A stretch of DNA of 64,000 nucleotides from Sipunculus nudus (Eukaryota > Annelida > Sipuncula > Golfingiida > Sipunculidae), in assembly GCA_026874595.1 (NCBI GenBank), contig CM049306.1, forward strand, positions 21,323,019 through 21,387,018. The letters are read 5' to 3'. The translations under genes were made by a program, and so were the position numbers. The stretch's first letter is position 1. Each line of letters opens with the position of its first letter. Shown piece after piece: positions 25,719 to 36,910 of the stretch. The notes under the pieces were generated by a model. It made no database searches. It was not told the DNA's origin and was given only the letters and a program-made list of their open reading frames with translations.

Positions 25719-28077
25719 TTATTCCTTTGTGGTATTGTGATTAAGGCACTTAAGAAAAAAAATAATGGTGATTCCAATTACCTCAAAAATTGTTGTCGGT
25801 TACGGTTGCAGTTTTACCCTACCCCATACAAATTTTCAGTAAAATATGTATATTACATTTTGCTTTCATTTGTAGAAAGACAATGCAACGAACCAAGGCT
25901 GAAGTGGTTTTTTTTGCTAAATGCTTTCATCAACCTGCTTTCTTTTAATCTGGGAGAGTTGTCAGTTTTGCATCAGACCTGCTTAATTCATGACATACAG
26001 TACTAAAACCAAAAAATTAATACTGTTGGAATATATTTTATGGGCCAATCTTTTTCATATTTGCAGCTATGCTTTTCGCGTACAAGAGACTTCAACGACA
26101 TATGCATGTGTATACAAATAAGGCATATGTCTGTTAACATGCCTTAGACTCTACTCTCAACCGACTACACTGAATAAACATCGTGTTTCACGATGTCGCC
26201 TGAGCTTCAACAAATACAAAGCATCTTTCATATAATTTCAAGGTAGAATGCTTCTTTATACAATAGTTATATCTATGGTATTTCCCAAGCAATGAAGCTG
26301 TCGGACCTATGTTGTTTATCGGAAAAAAACTTCTCACTTATAAATTCGTACACCCCATATATGCCTCCCGTCTCTTTCCAAATTTTTTTTCTGTGATTTC
26401 TGGAACAGAATAATTTTTCTTTCTATGTTGATATTTTGGGGGAGGATGTTCCTGGAGAATTCTAGCAGAAGTAATCTTTATATTATAAAAGTGAAACACA
26501 TGTCAAAAGTTTCTGCAAAAACCATAGGATTAAAATATGCGTCGTTTAGTCTATATCGGCTCATTACATAAATATGCATCAGACACAGTCATGGAGTTTC
26601 CACGGGTGCAGCTAATATAATTAATAATGCAATTAACATTTTTTCGATAATTCTATTTTTTCATGGCTAGATTCCAGCTTTTAAATCTCGTGTCTTTCAC
26701 GTGGTTTATCTTAATCAAATATGTGTTTAAAGCATAAGCATAATTTATCACTTTGTTAAATCTGATAGGGGATAATCTGAACAGTGCGGGGGTCATCTGA
26801 ATCTTAACACCCTGGTCTCCACGGGAAGAACGATCTGAATAAAAACCCAAAACCTTTCAGAAACAGGCACAGAACACAAACCATCACATCAATACTCCAC
26901 AGGTCTGCTTAGTAATTAGACACCAAAACCAGAAGACGTATACAAGTTTATTATAAACGACACATTCTTTATTAAGTAGGATTCTGAATGTTTAAATACC
27001 ATGCAAACCTTGAATGATAAGAATACTGAGATATACAGTGTATTTACAAAATCTTCCTGTAAGGCAAGGACAAGGTTGAGCCAGTCGTAAGGCAATACAG
27101 TCTGTCAGTAGAAGTGGACTTCAACAACGTACCTTATCTACTGCGCTGGAGATAGTTTGAACTAGTGCGCATGCGCTTACACACGGACGACAGTGCCGAA
27201 TTAACGCATCTGGAGGCCCTTAGCCAGGAAACATCGGAAGGCTCCAATTTAATAGTCTCTGATCAGGATAAACAAAACGTTTCTCTAACTATTGATGAGA
27301 GTGGTGTCTTTAATAAAATTAACTTTGATAACACTTTTACGACCATATAATCTGTCCTTAGCGCCCGCTGTAAACTGGTTATGTATTTTTAATGTTACTA
27401 TAGGACTGAAGCCAGAACATAAAATCTGAGCAAATGTAAGTCCCATCAATGTGATGTTGAATACTGGATTTATGATTACACATTTCTTTGATTTAGGTAC
27501 TAACAATGGTATTAATGAATGGGACGTTTCCTGTGAATCACTTGAGGCTGAGTCCCCGTAAAAAAAAATGAGGCCTTTGGTTGAAATGCAATTCGACGCG
27601 CGATACTGTGCATTGCCGGCCACAGGCACAAGCGATTTGCATATGCTCCTGCGCGACCATGCCACCTGGTTAACATTGAGCGCCCACTTGCCCTACATTA
27701 AAGCTAGACCCCTGAGGAAATGAAGAGATACAACAATGACTAAACACATAAGTACTTTTACAGTAATGACGTTAACCCCTGACTATTTATCCACTATCTG
27801 AACTGAAAACATTGATGTACATTAAAACCCCGCGAACTCGACCACCGTTTGATCAGTTGATCATGTTTCCGAGTTTGGCAATATTGGATTACCTCTGTAT
27901 CATCTTATAGCAGGGTAACTTAAATGGCGTTTAAATGTAGTAAATCTGTTTTGAAAATTCTGGCCCTGTGCCGTACCCTGATGACCATACTTAATAAACC
28001 GTGCCGTTGAAAGCAATGGTTACTTGAGTAAATGGAGTTATAATAATATATATAAGGGGGATGTAAGCGATTTCAGG
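25719..28077. other. non-coding DNA, nothing recognised
   Basis: Short ORFs only. The frames at 27165-27350 (+) and 27285-27665 (-) overlap each other and have no recognisable motif. At about 27815-27850 a stretch (AAAACCCCGCGAACTCGACC) loosely resembles the start of the repeat at 46187. Confidence 0.4.
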
Positions 28078-28137
28078 CGGGCCGGATTCGAACGGTTAAT
28101 GTCTGTTCAGATGTTCAACGTCTTAACCACAATGATC
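28078..28137 (-). repeat. tRNA-like SINE head or tRNA relic
   Basis: On the minus strand, an A box TGGTTAAGACG (28119-28129) is followed by a B box CGTTCGAATCC (28084-28094) at tRNA-like spacing. The T-arm can be drawn (CCG-TTCGAAT-CGG), but the acceptor arm pairs only weakly and no standard anticodon arm is evident. A tRNA-derived repeat is more likely than a functional tRNA. Confidence 0.4.
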
Positions 28138-28572
28138 CTTATTGTCATGTTTCGTGATATATTCAGATAGGACCAATAGCAGTGATTGTGGTGACTGGGC
28201 GGTCTGGTAAGTGGGGTTTTACTCTACGAGAGTAACGACATTCTGTATATGAAGTTTACAAAAATTACATAGGCCAACCATGGTTTTTACACAAACAAAA
28301 CATTACAAACCGCCTCTCAAAAGTAGGTAGATATACTTAAAACAGGCATTTACCAAGGAGTTAAGGTAATATCCCTGACAAAGTTCTTCCATTGAAAATC
28401 AATCCGAAAGCTTATTCTTAATTTACTAGACCCCGTAATGTTTATACCATTTTGAAACTAATACAGTGTTCTATCAAATAACAGCACCCGGGAGATGTGC
28501 TTTTGTTTGCTAAACTATCATGTTTTTTTTATTTCTTTTTATTATTTATGGATTTATTATTAATGTTATTGT

Positions 28573-28576
<4 letters not shown>

Positions 28577-28606
<30 letters not shown>

Positions 28607-28624
28607 TAATAATAATAATAATAA
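28577..28624 (+). repeat. (AAT)n microsatellite
   Basis: A run of ATA trinucleotides with a single interruption. Confidence 0.95.
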
Positions 28625-30126
28625 TTACTTTTGTTACTGTTATCATCATCCATATTAAATTTACACAAGAAAGAATATCATTCAAATCAACCTGAGTCCA
28701 CTAAAAAGGATCGCAACGAATAACTCTATTAAAAAATTTTTGTTTTTGTTTTTAGTATAATAAAAAGTTAAAAGACAATTTATTAAAATAAATGCACCTT
28801 TAGATGAAACACTGTGCTAGCTTTAAAATGATATATACTAATTGGAGACTTTATATTTAATTATGAATACCCTAATATGAATATATAAAACCAATTTTGG
28901 TGGATTATAAATGCATTTTCTTTGCCGGAAATGCTATCTTTGGATAGGACCTGGATTAATCTCACCTAGCCCTGAATGGCATAGCGTCGATGAATACACG
29001 CCATCGTTGCATAATAAGCTTAAACTGCCTGATTGAAGAACATTTTCAAAGGTATCAGGAAGGGTGAGGAAGGATGGCCACTCCAAATGGTAGAACAAAG
29101 CACAATGTATTTATTTCTTTTCTTATATATGAGCCATTCTGAAAAATGATTTTGTGTTCAATTAAATTTTGTTTAAGGCATTTTGTGGACATCTTTTTTT
29201 AGTGTGCGTTTACCCCTACTATTACAAAACAGGAAATGGCTCAATGAATTACCTGTTAAGTTTAAAAGAAACATTCAATAATTAACGATAATCACAGGCC
29301 AAACATAGTCATAGACCTAGGTTGTTATGGTCAAAGATAAATATGAAATCACATAAACAACGGGTGGTTCTTTTTTTATTTGTGTAATATGAAAATTATT
29401 GGAATCGAATTTACTATAATATGAAGTTTTTATTTAATTATAATATGGAAATCAGGGCCGCCGAAAATCCTATTTCCCTCAACAGCACGATTTGAAACTG
29501 TAATAATTATTCAAACGAGGCTTATAGGCTTCAATGAACTATCTTTGATATCTGACCATAAATTCTGTCTAGGCCTAGGTTTATTTCAAATTTTAAATTG
29601 AAACAACACTATACATAAACAAAGGTTTGATTTTATATTAATTTAAATAAATAAAATGAGGGTTTTCTTGGAAGTATCACAATTTCTGCAAAATCTCCGT
29701 TACAAACCTTGAAACTGTGGATCGAGTAGGACATAGCCGATAGTGGTGGGGTGTCAAGTTTTGGAGATGAAGATTTCCACGATTCATTCGACAGAGCTTT
29801 ACTGTTAGCTGTCGTATATATTGTTTGCATGCGCTTTGAACGAAACAAAATATCAGGCTAGGTAATAAATGACAAGATAACTTGAACCGGACAAAATTTC
29901 CTGTCTCCTATGCTTGATGCATTAAATCGTGTTTCATTATTCTACGAAAAGATTGTGTTGTTTTCTGGCCAAAAGACCAGGGAATGAATAGCTAGCCGAC
30001 CGTTAATTCATTAGGACATAAGAAGCTGGGTTTCTCATAGAATAAGATTGCTTTTCCAGATTCGATCGCTTCACTGAAATTAGTGGACAGTTGTTAAACC
30101 GTTGTTTATGTGGTTTCGTATAAATA
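28625..30126. other. non-coding DNA, nothing recognised
   Basis: AT-rich. The minus-strand ORF 29633-29848 has no recognisable domain. Confidence 0.4.
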
Positions 30127-31735
30127 TTTGATCATGAGGACCTAAATCTAGACAAGTTTGTCCAGTTATCTTTGACCATGAGAAAAGGACCTAGACCCAT
30201 AATTGGCCAGTTATCTTTGACCATGAGAACCAAGATCTACACCCAATATTGGCCAGTTATCTTTGACCAAAGAAACCTATATCTAGACCCATAATTGGCC
30301 ACTTATCTTTGACCAAGAGATCCTAGTTCTAGACCCATAATTGGCCAGTTATCTTTGACCATGAGAACCTAGATCTAGACCCATAATTGGCCACTTATCT
30401 TTGACCATGAGAACAAAGATCTAGACCAAATATTGACCACTTATCTTTGACCATGAGAACCAAGATCTACACCCATAAATAGCCACTTATATTTGACCAT
30501 GAGAACCCAGATCTAGACCCAATATTGGCCAGTTTTCTTTGACCATGAGATCCTAGTTCTAGAGCCATAATTGGCCACTTATCTTTGACCACGAGAACCT
30601 AGTTTTAGACAATTTTGTCCAGTGATCTTTGACCATGAGAACCAGACCCTAGACCCGTAATTGGCCACTTATCATAGACCATGGGAACCCAGATCTAGGC
30701 CCAAAATTTTCCACTAATCCTTGACCATGAGAAACCAGATCTCAACCAAATATTGGCCACTTAACGTTAACCATAAGAACTAAGATCTAGAGCCATAATT
30801 TGTCCACTTATCTTTGACCATGAGAACCAAGATCTACATCCATAATTAGCCACTTATATTTGACCATGAGAACCCAGATCTAGACCCAATATTGGCCAGT
30901 TTTCTTTGACCATGAGATCCTAGTTCTAGAGCCATAATTGGCCACTTATCTTTGACCACGAGGACCTAGTTCTAGACAATTTTGTCCAGTGATCTTTGAC
31001 CATGAGAACCAGGCCCTAGACCCGTAATTGGCCACTTATCATAGACCATGGGAACCCAGATCTTGACCCAAAATTTTCCACTAATCCTTGACCATGAGAA
31101 ACCAGATCTAAACCAAATATTGGCCACTTAATGTTAACCATAAGAACTAAGTTCTAGAGCCATAATTGGCCACTTATCTTTGACCATGAGAACCAAGTTC
31201 TACACCCATAATTAGCCACTTATATTTGACCATGAGAACCCAGATCTAGACCCAATATTGGCCAGTTTTCTTTGACCATGAGATCCTAGTTCTGGAGCCA
31301 TAATTGGCCACTTATCTTTGACCACGAGGACCTAGTTCTAGACAATTTTGTCCAGTGATCTTTGACCATGAGAACCAGGACCTAGACCCGTAATTGGCCA
31401 CTTATCATAGACCATGGGAACCCAGATCTAGGCCCAAAATTTTCCACTAATCCTTGACCATGAGAAACCAGATCTTAACCAAATATTGGCCACCTAACGT
31501 TAACCATAAGAACTAAGATCTAGAGCCATAATTGGCCACTGATCTTTGACCATGAGGACCTAGATCTAGACCCAATATTAGCCAGTTATCTGTGACCATG
31601 AGGACCTAGATCTAGACCCAATATTGGCTAGTTATCTGTGACCATGAGAACATTGACCTAGACACATAATTGGCCACTTATCTTTGACGATGAGAACCTA
31701 GATCTAGACCCAAAATTGGCCAGTTATTGATTATG
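30127..31735 (+). repeat. 46-bp satellite array with 367-bp higher-order repeat
   Basis: About 35 tandem copies of a 46-bp unit containing TTTGACCATGAGAACC, TAGATCTAGACCC and ATTGGCCACTTATC. Within the array an eight-unit block (8 x 46 = 368) recurs three times: the marker AGCCACTTATATTTG starts at 30481, 30848 and 31214 (367 and 366 bp apart). Units at matching positions in successive blocks are nearly identical, while neighbouring units within a block differ. It is not translated: no frame stays open through the array. Confidence 0.95.
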
Positions 31736-32436
31736 GTTTTTGGTTACTTATTTGAGTATTAAAGTAAGTATAACTTCTAACTAAACAAATCATTAAGGAA
31801 TTGCTTTGTTCTAATTTGGAAAGCTTCACTCCCTTTTTAAGGCCCCTTTTTCGATCTTTTTCTACAGACCTGTCTCACGAGCACGTATAAGAATTATTTC
31901 AGTTTTTCCTTCACATTTTACTCCTGCTGCACCAGTAGATATGTGAATACTACGGAGAATGTACCCTACAGTGTGACAAATGAAAGTGTTTGTTTTTATT
32001 TCCAGTGTTTGATTTTAACTTGAGTTTAAAATATTTTAATTATTATCAGGTTTATTTAGGAAACCCCCTGCACCCTTTTTTATCATTTTAGACCAGGTAT
32101 TAACCGTCAAATATGATTATATATTATTTGATTATATATTAATCGTTCATAAGGGCTTTTATAAATTGTTGACCCATAAAGTTTTTCAGTCAATATAAGC
32201 ACACCATAAAAATGCCCTTTAAGCACATGTTTCAACTGTATATATTAAAAATGGTATGTTTTGAACTATTGATACGGGAGAAATGTCGATTTAATAGCCA
32301 GCGAATCTGGAATATCCCAAGTTATCACATACTATATTTTAGAACATATTGCTAGCTTTCATAAATGTACATGATGATTACGGAGAAAATAATACCTAAA
32401 CACACTCGTGAGACAGAAACCTTAATGTACGAGAAT
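31736..32436 (-). other. 3' flank of the channel gene with candidate poly(A) signals
   Basis: Downstream of the minus-strand channel stop codon. AATAAA hexamers on the minus strand (TTTATT on plus) occur at about 32051 and 31996, about 390-440 bp past the stop, a reasonable 3' UTR length. No other gene is seen. Confidence 0.35.
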
Positions 32437-34026
32437 TCAGCGCTTGACAGTAGTGGCTCTGCGGGAGAGTTTGGGTGATTTGTTTTGAGAGGCTGCCAGT
32501 AAGAGATAAAAGTACTCCAGCACTTCAAAGAGAGTCACAAAAGACACACCAATCCACAAATTCAGTAAACCACCGATACTACTTAGTAAAACCTCTGTGG
32601 TCATAGCGGCTTCGTCCTCCATTAGTGTTAAATACGGGGAATCAAATCGTACATTAACTTCCATAAAATTCTTTGATATGAGGTCAGACTTTTGCAGCAT
32701 ATGGAAGGCCTTGCTTCGGTTCTTTTGCATTGTTTCCTTTATCAAAGGATACACCGCAAATTTATCTCGAACATGTGATTCCATTAAATCTATGACCTTG
32801 TAATAAAATTGTAACTGATATGAATGATGCGGCCATGTTGCTTGATGTATGGTTTGCGTAAATTCCTGAAATACGCAGGGCTCCGTGCAGCGGTCGTCAC
32901 ACTGCAGCCGGGCGCTGTACACTTCCATGTCACAGCGATTTAATTCAGAGGTATGATCATCGGATTGGTGTGAAAGATTGCCGCAGTATGGATTTTCATC
33001 CCTCATTTTCTCAGTTGAAGGAAGAGACGAACTTATGCAGCCGCATATTTCTATCAATTTTTCCTGCAAGCAAAAATCTCTGCATGTCTCTAGACGGTTA
33101 GTGTAGTTCAGTTCTTCCCCGCTAGATAGCACCACCTTGCTTTGATCTGTGCAATCGCCATGAGGGGGCTTCTGCAAGTGGCGTTCCATGCGGTCCAGCT
33201 CTACTGAAATACTTCTTCCTGGAGCCAGATATACACCTTTTTCCAAATTTGGATACGTTCCCCGTTCATGAATACTCATAATCATACCTTTTCTCGCCTC
33301 CTCCCCTGAAGATACACCAAGATGTTCAAAGCTGTGCTCAAGAAAATCATCAATGTATAAAATAAGGCTGAGTGCTCTGATTTCATTCGGGGAGGGCTTG
33401 TAACGTTTTGTCGATTTGTCGGTTGTAAGTTCCGCCACGTGGATGGTGTGACACACGAAGTACTGCGGGTGTAGGAACGTTATCACATCTTCGTCGGGTA
33501 TACAAGAAAAAACATCTGACACCTTCATACTTTTCCGGCTGAACCATCCCTGTAGTTGACAGATCACTATCATTTCACTCATTTTGTGCCCAAGATCCTT
33601 GATCCGAGCTTTGTCCGTATTTTCAAAAAATCCCTGGAGATGCAGGTAGCGCATAGGATCAAGCCAAGGTATACTCTCTGACATCTCGGAGCTTTTCTCC
33701 ATCACTATTTCTGAATAATTATGCTCCAGCTCTTGCAGGAATTCCGGGCTTACACCGCTCTTAATGGCTTGCATGTTGCATATTGTTATATCGGGAAAAT
33801 TTGTGAACCGTTTAATTTTACTGATAGACGTGATAACATGAAATTCGAAGTAAGTTTTCAACATATTTATCAAATGCCAAAGTGCGATAGCGCCCCCTAT
33901 TAGCACAGCCAAAGACCAGATAACTCGAAGAAGGAGGTTCGGTGCTCGGGCGGCCCTAGCCAGACCTTTCATAGAAGATAACATACAGAAATTGTAGGTC
34001 TGTTTCTTGATATGTAGCTTCCCCAT
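32437..34026 (-). CDS. DEG/ENaC family sodium channel subunit
   Basis: A 529-residue open frame, ATG at 34026 to TGA at 32437. DEG/ENaC proteins form trimeric, usually amiloride-sensitive, Na+ channels in the plasma membrane. In molluscs the family includes peptide-gated and acid-sensing types. Seen here: a short cytoplasmic N terminus; TM1 at about residues 30-53; the post-TM1 motif FPDITICN (77-84); the extracellular motif G(T)YPNLEKGVYLAPG (256-270); a cysteine-rich domain with Cys 292, 315, 319, 328, 330, 348, 365, 376, 380 and 384, including CRDFC, CGC and C-D-D-R-C-TEPC; then ATWPH. TM2 at about 483-508 contains the selectivity filter G-V-S (493-495) and FEVLEYF. Oddities: the conserved His-Gly before TM1 reads Lys-Gly (20-21), and the coding region is intronless. 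The length is usual for the family and no frameshift was seen. The ligand and subfamily cannot be told from sequence alone. Confidence 0.93.
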   Translation of the reverse strand: MGKLHIKKQTYNFCMLSSMKGLARAARAPNLLLRVIWSLAVLIGGAIALWHLINMLKTYFEFHVITSISKIKRFTNFPDITICNMQAIKSGVSPEFLQELEHNYSEIVMEKSSEMSESIPWLDPMRYLHLQGFFENTDKARIKDLGHKMSEMIVICQLQGWFSRKSMKVSDVFSCIPDEDVITFLHPQYFVCHTIHVAELTTDKSTKRYKPSPNEIRALSLILYIDDFLEHSFEHLGVSSGEEARKGMIMSIHERGTYPNLEKGVYLAPGRSISVELDRMERHLQKPPHGDCTDQSKVVLSSGEELNYTNRLETCRDFCLQEKLIEICGCISSSLPSTEKMRDENPYCGNLSHQSDDHTSELNRCDMEVYSARLQCDDRCTEPCVFQEFTQTIHQATWPHHSYQLQFYYKVIDLMESHVRDKFAVYPLIKETMQKNRSKAFHMLQKSDLISKNFMEVNVRFDSPYLTLMEDEAAMTTEVLLSSIGGLLNLWIGVSFVTLFEVLEYFYLLLAASQNKSPKLSRRATTVKR

Positions 34027-35080
34027 GTTTAAATATTATATAACGTTAGTCACTTAAGCCAGTCTGATCAAAACCACTTCCTGAATTGTAATAACAATTG
34101 TTTCACGTAACTACCGTAATGTATCTAAAATGCACATGACAGGCGTTTTTTATCAGCGTCCTTGTCTTCTGGGCGATAATCCAGTATAAGGAAGGTTTCT
34201 CACAGTCATAATTAATGAAATTTAAATTAAATTACATTCAGTATAAACACAAATTAATTGATAACAACATGGCCGGCTGGGCGCCTCATCCTCTGTCCTG
34301 TATTGTAACGCTGGCGTCAACGAAGAATGTACTTTACATGAGTTGTGTCATCTCTGGTTGTTACGAAAACATGTCATGTTATTTTCTACCTGCAAAAAGT
34401 AATAAACCAATATTTGATAGTTGATACCTACACAGACGAGAGTTATATAATTAATCCAGATCACAGGCATAGGGCAAAGTCACTTCTGTTAATACTTGTT
34501 TCATAACTGCTAAATAACATCTTTACACCAAAGAAATAAGGCTACATACAGCAAGTAATTATATAGACGGTGGCATACATGTGACATGAATTTTTTTGTC
34601 TTATAATAAATGAAACAATATATGCAGGTATATGTTTGTGTAGATTTCATGGCATGTAATGATTTAGCATAAAGAAAAATTATAGTGCGACACCTACGTT
34701 AATATCAAAATTATCGTCCATATGAAGAATAATATGTGGTTTAAATTATGCTTTGTGTTTATCGCGATAACTTCAATATGCGATTTAGAAAAAAAGAACC
34801 TTTGGACAGCTCAGGTACAGGACTGCATAAGTACTGAAGAAATTTCCCAAATACCATAAAAACATTAGTAGTACTTTAATATATTGTATATGGTAAAATG
34901 CCTTCATGAGGTTGTGTATTGAGACTGCTTTTGTTTGTTTGGATGATGAATCACCAATTGCATAAAACAAAATAAATGGTACATATCTTCCTAGAAGCAT
35001 AATTAACTTGTCACACCAGCCGACTAGAAGTGCACAAACAACCGCCTTGACGCGTGTGTCTGGCCTGCTTCAAGGTTATG
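34027..35080. other. upstream region or possible 5' UTR intron of the channel gene
   Basis: On the minus strand an acceptor-like TTATTACAATTCAG ends at 34081, 55 bp before the channel ATG. It would let an upstream untranslated exon (such as 36543-36638) join the gene. Otherwise AT-rich with no recognised feature. Intergenic sequence is the alternative. Confidence 0.3.
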
Positions 35081-35088
35081 TATATAAG
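35081..35088 (+). promoter_or_regulatory. TATA-box-like site
   Basis: TATATAAG followed by a short GC-richer stretch (GACAGAGCGCC, GCCGCGGCGG). It could be a plus-strand core promoter, but no plus-strand gene was found downstream and chance matches are common in AT-rich DNA. Confidence 0.15.
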
Positions 35089-35124
35089 ACTGACAGAGCG
35101 CCACAGCTTATAGTTGCCGCGGCG

Positions 35125-35188
35125 GTATAATTTAACCGCTGTAGTAAACAATAACACTTGCTAAGTGGTGTCGGCGGTTAAACTATAC
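35125..35188. repeat. 15-bp inverted repeat with 34-nt loop
   Basis: GTATAATTTAACCGC (35125-35139) and GCGGTTAAACTATAC (35174-35188) pair at 14 of 15 positions. CGGCGG lies at the outer edge of the left arm and TCGGC at the inner edge of the right arm. It may be a small fold-back element or structured RNA. Confidence 0.6.
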
Positions 35189-35590
35189 ACTCACGATATT
35201 CTCAGGGCACAGCCTTTATTACCTCTGTATCATATTCCAATCACGAGGCTTTACAGAAAATCTTGGCATCCAAAATCAGATTGCTGCCCAAGGAACAGCT
35301 AACAACACCGCGGTAGCACAGAGTTAATATTAGCGAGGCCACACACACAAATAGTTCTACAAATTCACCGCTCTAACTTTTCTTGGATAATTTTTGCAAA
35401 TTAAGACCATGTAATATATAATTTTGTTATTTTGTGCTAATTTTGCATCTGGTCCTTGAAAGAAATCTTAAAGATATCGAAATTAGAATAAATATTATGT
35501 AGACTGTATCCGCATTTTCAAGAATTGAAGCAATTTGTTAATTTTCTTTAAAAGCTTGCAAAATTCCAATCAAATTGTCTTAACTCACAA

Positions 35591-35742
35591 GCACTCGTTT
35601 CCAGCACTAAAATCGCTTAGAAACCGTAAACACGTTGAGTATGGGCGATATACAAGTTATAAAAGTCCTTTGATAACAGGTATATCGCCCATACTCAACG
35701 TGTTTACGGTTTCTAAGCGATTTTAGTGCTGGAAACGAGTGC
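35591..35742. repeat. perfect 63-bp inverted repeat (hairpin) with 26-nt loop
   Basis: The left arm 35591-35653 and right arm 35680-35742 are exact reverse complements. The left arm starts GCACTCGTTTCCAGCAC and ends GGGCGATATAC. The loop is 35654-35679. Pairing continues outward with one mismatch for about 5 bp more. It lies about 1.6 kb upstream of the channel start codon and would be inside the 5' intron if the exon at 36543-36638 belongs to that gene. Confidence 0.97.
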
Positions 35743-36089
35743 CTGTGTCTTGACTGGTAATTTGCTCGCTTGCATCATAGTTTTTGTTTTCATAGTTTGC
35801 AGATATTTGTGCGAGGCCTAAGTTAAGATAATCTCACAAACCTTGTGACTCGAAAGGTGATTATTTTTAATTATGGACTTTAACAGGTGAGGAAACGATG
35901 TTATAATTCAATTTAAATTGGTATTATTTCAGTTTTCAATTTTGTTTTCAAACAATGGATAGCGTATAAGAACAGAGTCATAGAGTATTCTTTAAGAATA
36001 GCCAATCGTGTTACGAAAAATTAAAACAAGGGTTTGTGCTGTATACCTTTTTTTCTGTTTATCTATCCGCCTGTCTGTATCTGACTGTG

Positions 36090-36161
36090 TATCTCTCTCT
36101 CGCTCTCGCACACACACATCCCTCTCTCCTTCTCTCTCCCATTCACACCCCTCCAACACAC

Positions 36162-36206
<45 letters not shown>

Positions 36207-36235
36207 TTATATGTGTGTGTGTGTGTGAGAGAGAA
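36090..36235 (+). repeat. compound simple-repeat tract (CT, CA, TA, TG)
   Basis: CT/CA-rich stretch, then (TA)n at 36167-36202 and (TG)n at about 36211-36226. ORFs through it are low-complexity artefacts. Confidence 0.95.
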
Positions 36236-36542
36236 GTTAAAATTGTTCCCTATGGCAAAAATAATGGACAGTTTAAATAAATATATGACGCCAATTTTTA
36301 AACTTAAGAAACAATCACAGTATATGGTCACATTCTTATAAATGAGACAGTAACAGTCATCTATTAAACAGAGATATCATTAAATAATATCTGCTTGGCG
36401 AGTGCCTCACAATGCTCACCGAAGGTTCGGTAACATATGATCTATCTACCTGAAATTGGCATATAAAAGCTGGATTCAATAAATGTAGTTTAAAATGAGT
36501 AGAGAACTATAGAGCGGCTGAGACGAACGTATGTAAACTTAC

Positions 36543-36638
36543 CTCACTCCATGACCCAGGAGATTGTAGACCAGTATCCATATATCCAATCTTGAAGATT
36601 GGCCAAAGTCAAGTTCATATCAGCACTGGTTGGGAAAT
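36543..36638 (-). other. candidate internal exon, possibly 5' UTR exon of the channel gene
   Basis: On the minus strand a pyrimidine-rich acceptor (TTGTCTTTTTTCACAG, ending at 36639) is followed by 96 bp and then a near-consensus donor GAG|GTAAGT (GT at 36542-36541). One frame is open for most of the length (FPTSADMNLTLANLQDWIYG, then YWSTISWVME) and meets TGA two codons before the strong donor. An alternative donor GA|GTGAGG at 36548 avoids the stop. If the strong donor is used, the exon is untranslated and could splice to the acceptor at 34081 just upstream of the channel ATG. It may equally belong to another minus-strand gene. Confidence 0.5.
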
Positions 36639-36649
36639 CTGTGAAAAAA

Positions 36650-36910
36650 GACAATAGATGGGTGAAAACAGTCAAGCTGTGCACGTCTGTGTGCCAGTCA
36701 GGGTGATAGTTCCCGCGAGAGCGAGATTAACATGTACTCGCAGCCGGCCCCCTCGCTGCCTGCATGCATACAGCTCCCTGCCGATGTATATATCATTGGT
36801 TTACGTATACCGAGCATGGGCCAGACCTCCGTCAATTACGGTTACATACGATCGATGCTCTGTGAATATATCATTGCCGTCATCACTGCCGGGGAATGGC
36901 CAGCAACATC
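36650..36910. other. GC/CpG-richer patch beside the candidate exon
   Basis: Contains CCCGCGAGAGCGAG, CGCAGCCGGCC, ACGATCGATGC and CTGCCGTCATCACTGCCGGG, in contrast to AT-rich neighbours. The plus strand has two overlapping ORFs (36658-36930 and 36732-36950) without a recognised domain. Possible readings are an unmethylated regulatory patch for the minus-strand gene, an old coding exon, or a repeat fragment. Confidence 0.3.

Noticed and set aside
30127-31735. 46-bp array considered as a CRISPR array
   Set aside because: Repeats are contiguous, with no unique spacers and a clear multimer structure; the sequence is eukaryotic satellite.
35591-35742. Perfect hairpin considered as a microRNA precursor
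   Set aside because: A 63-bp stem without mismatches or bulges is unlike animal pre-miRNAs; a siRNA-type or fold-back element reading is kept instead.
36008-36341. ORFs through the CT/CA/TA/TG tract
   Set aside because: Low-complexity translation (IYIYIY, VCVCV) on both strands.
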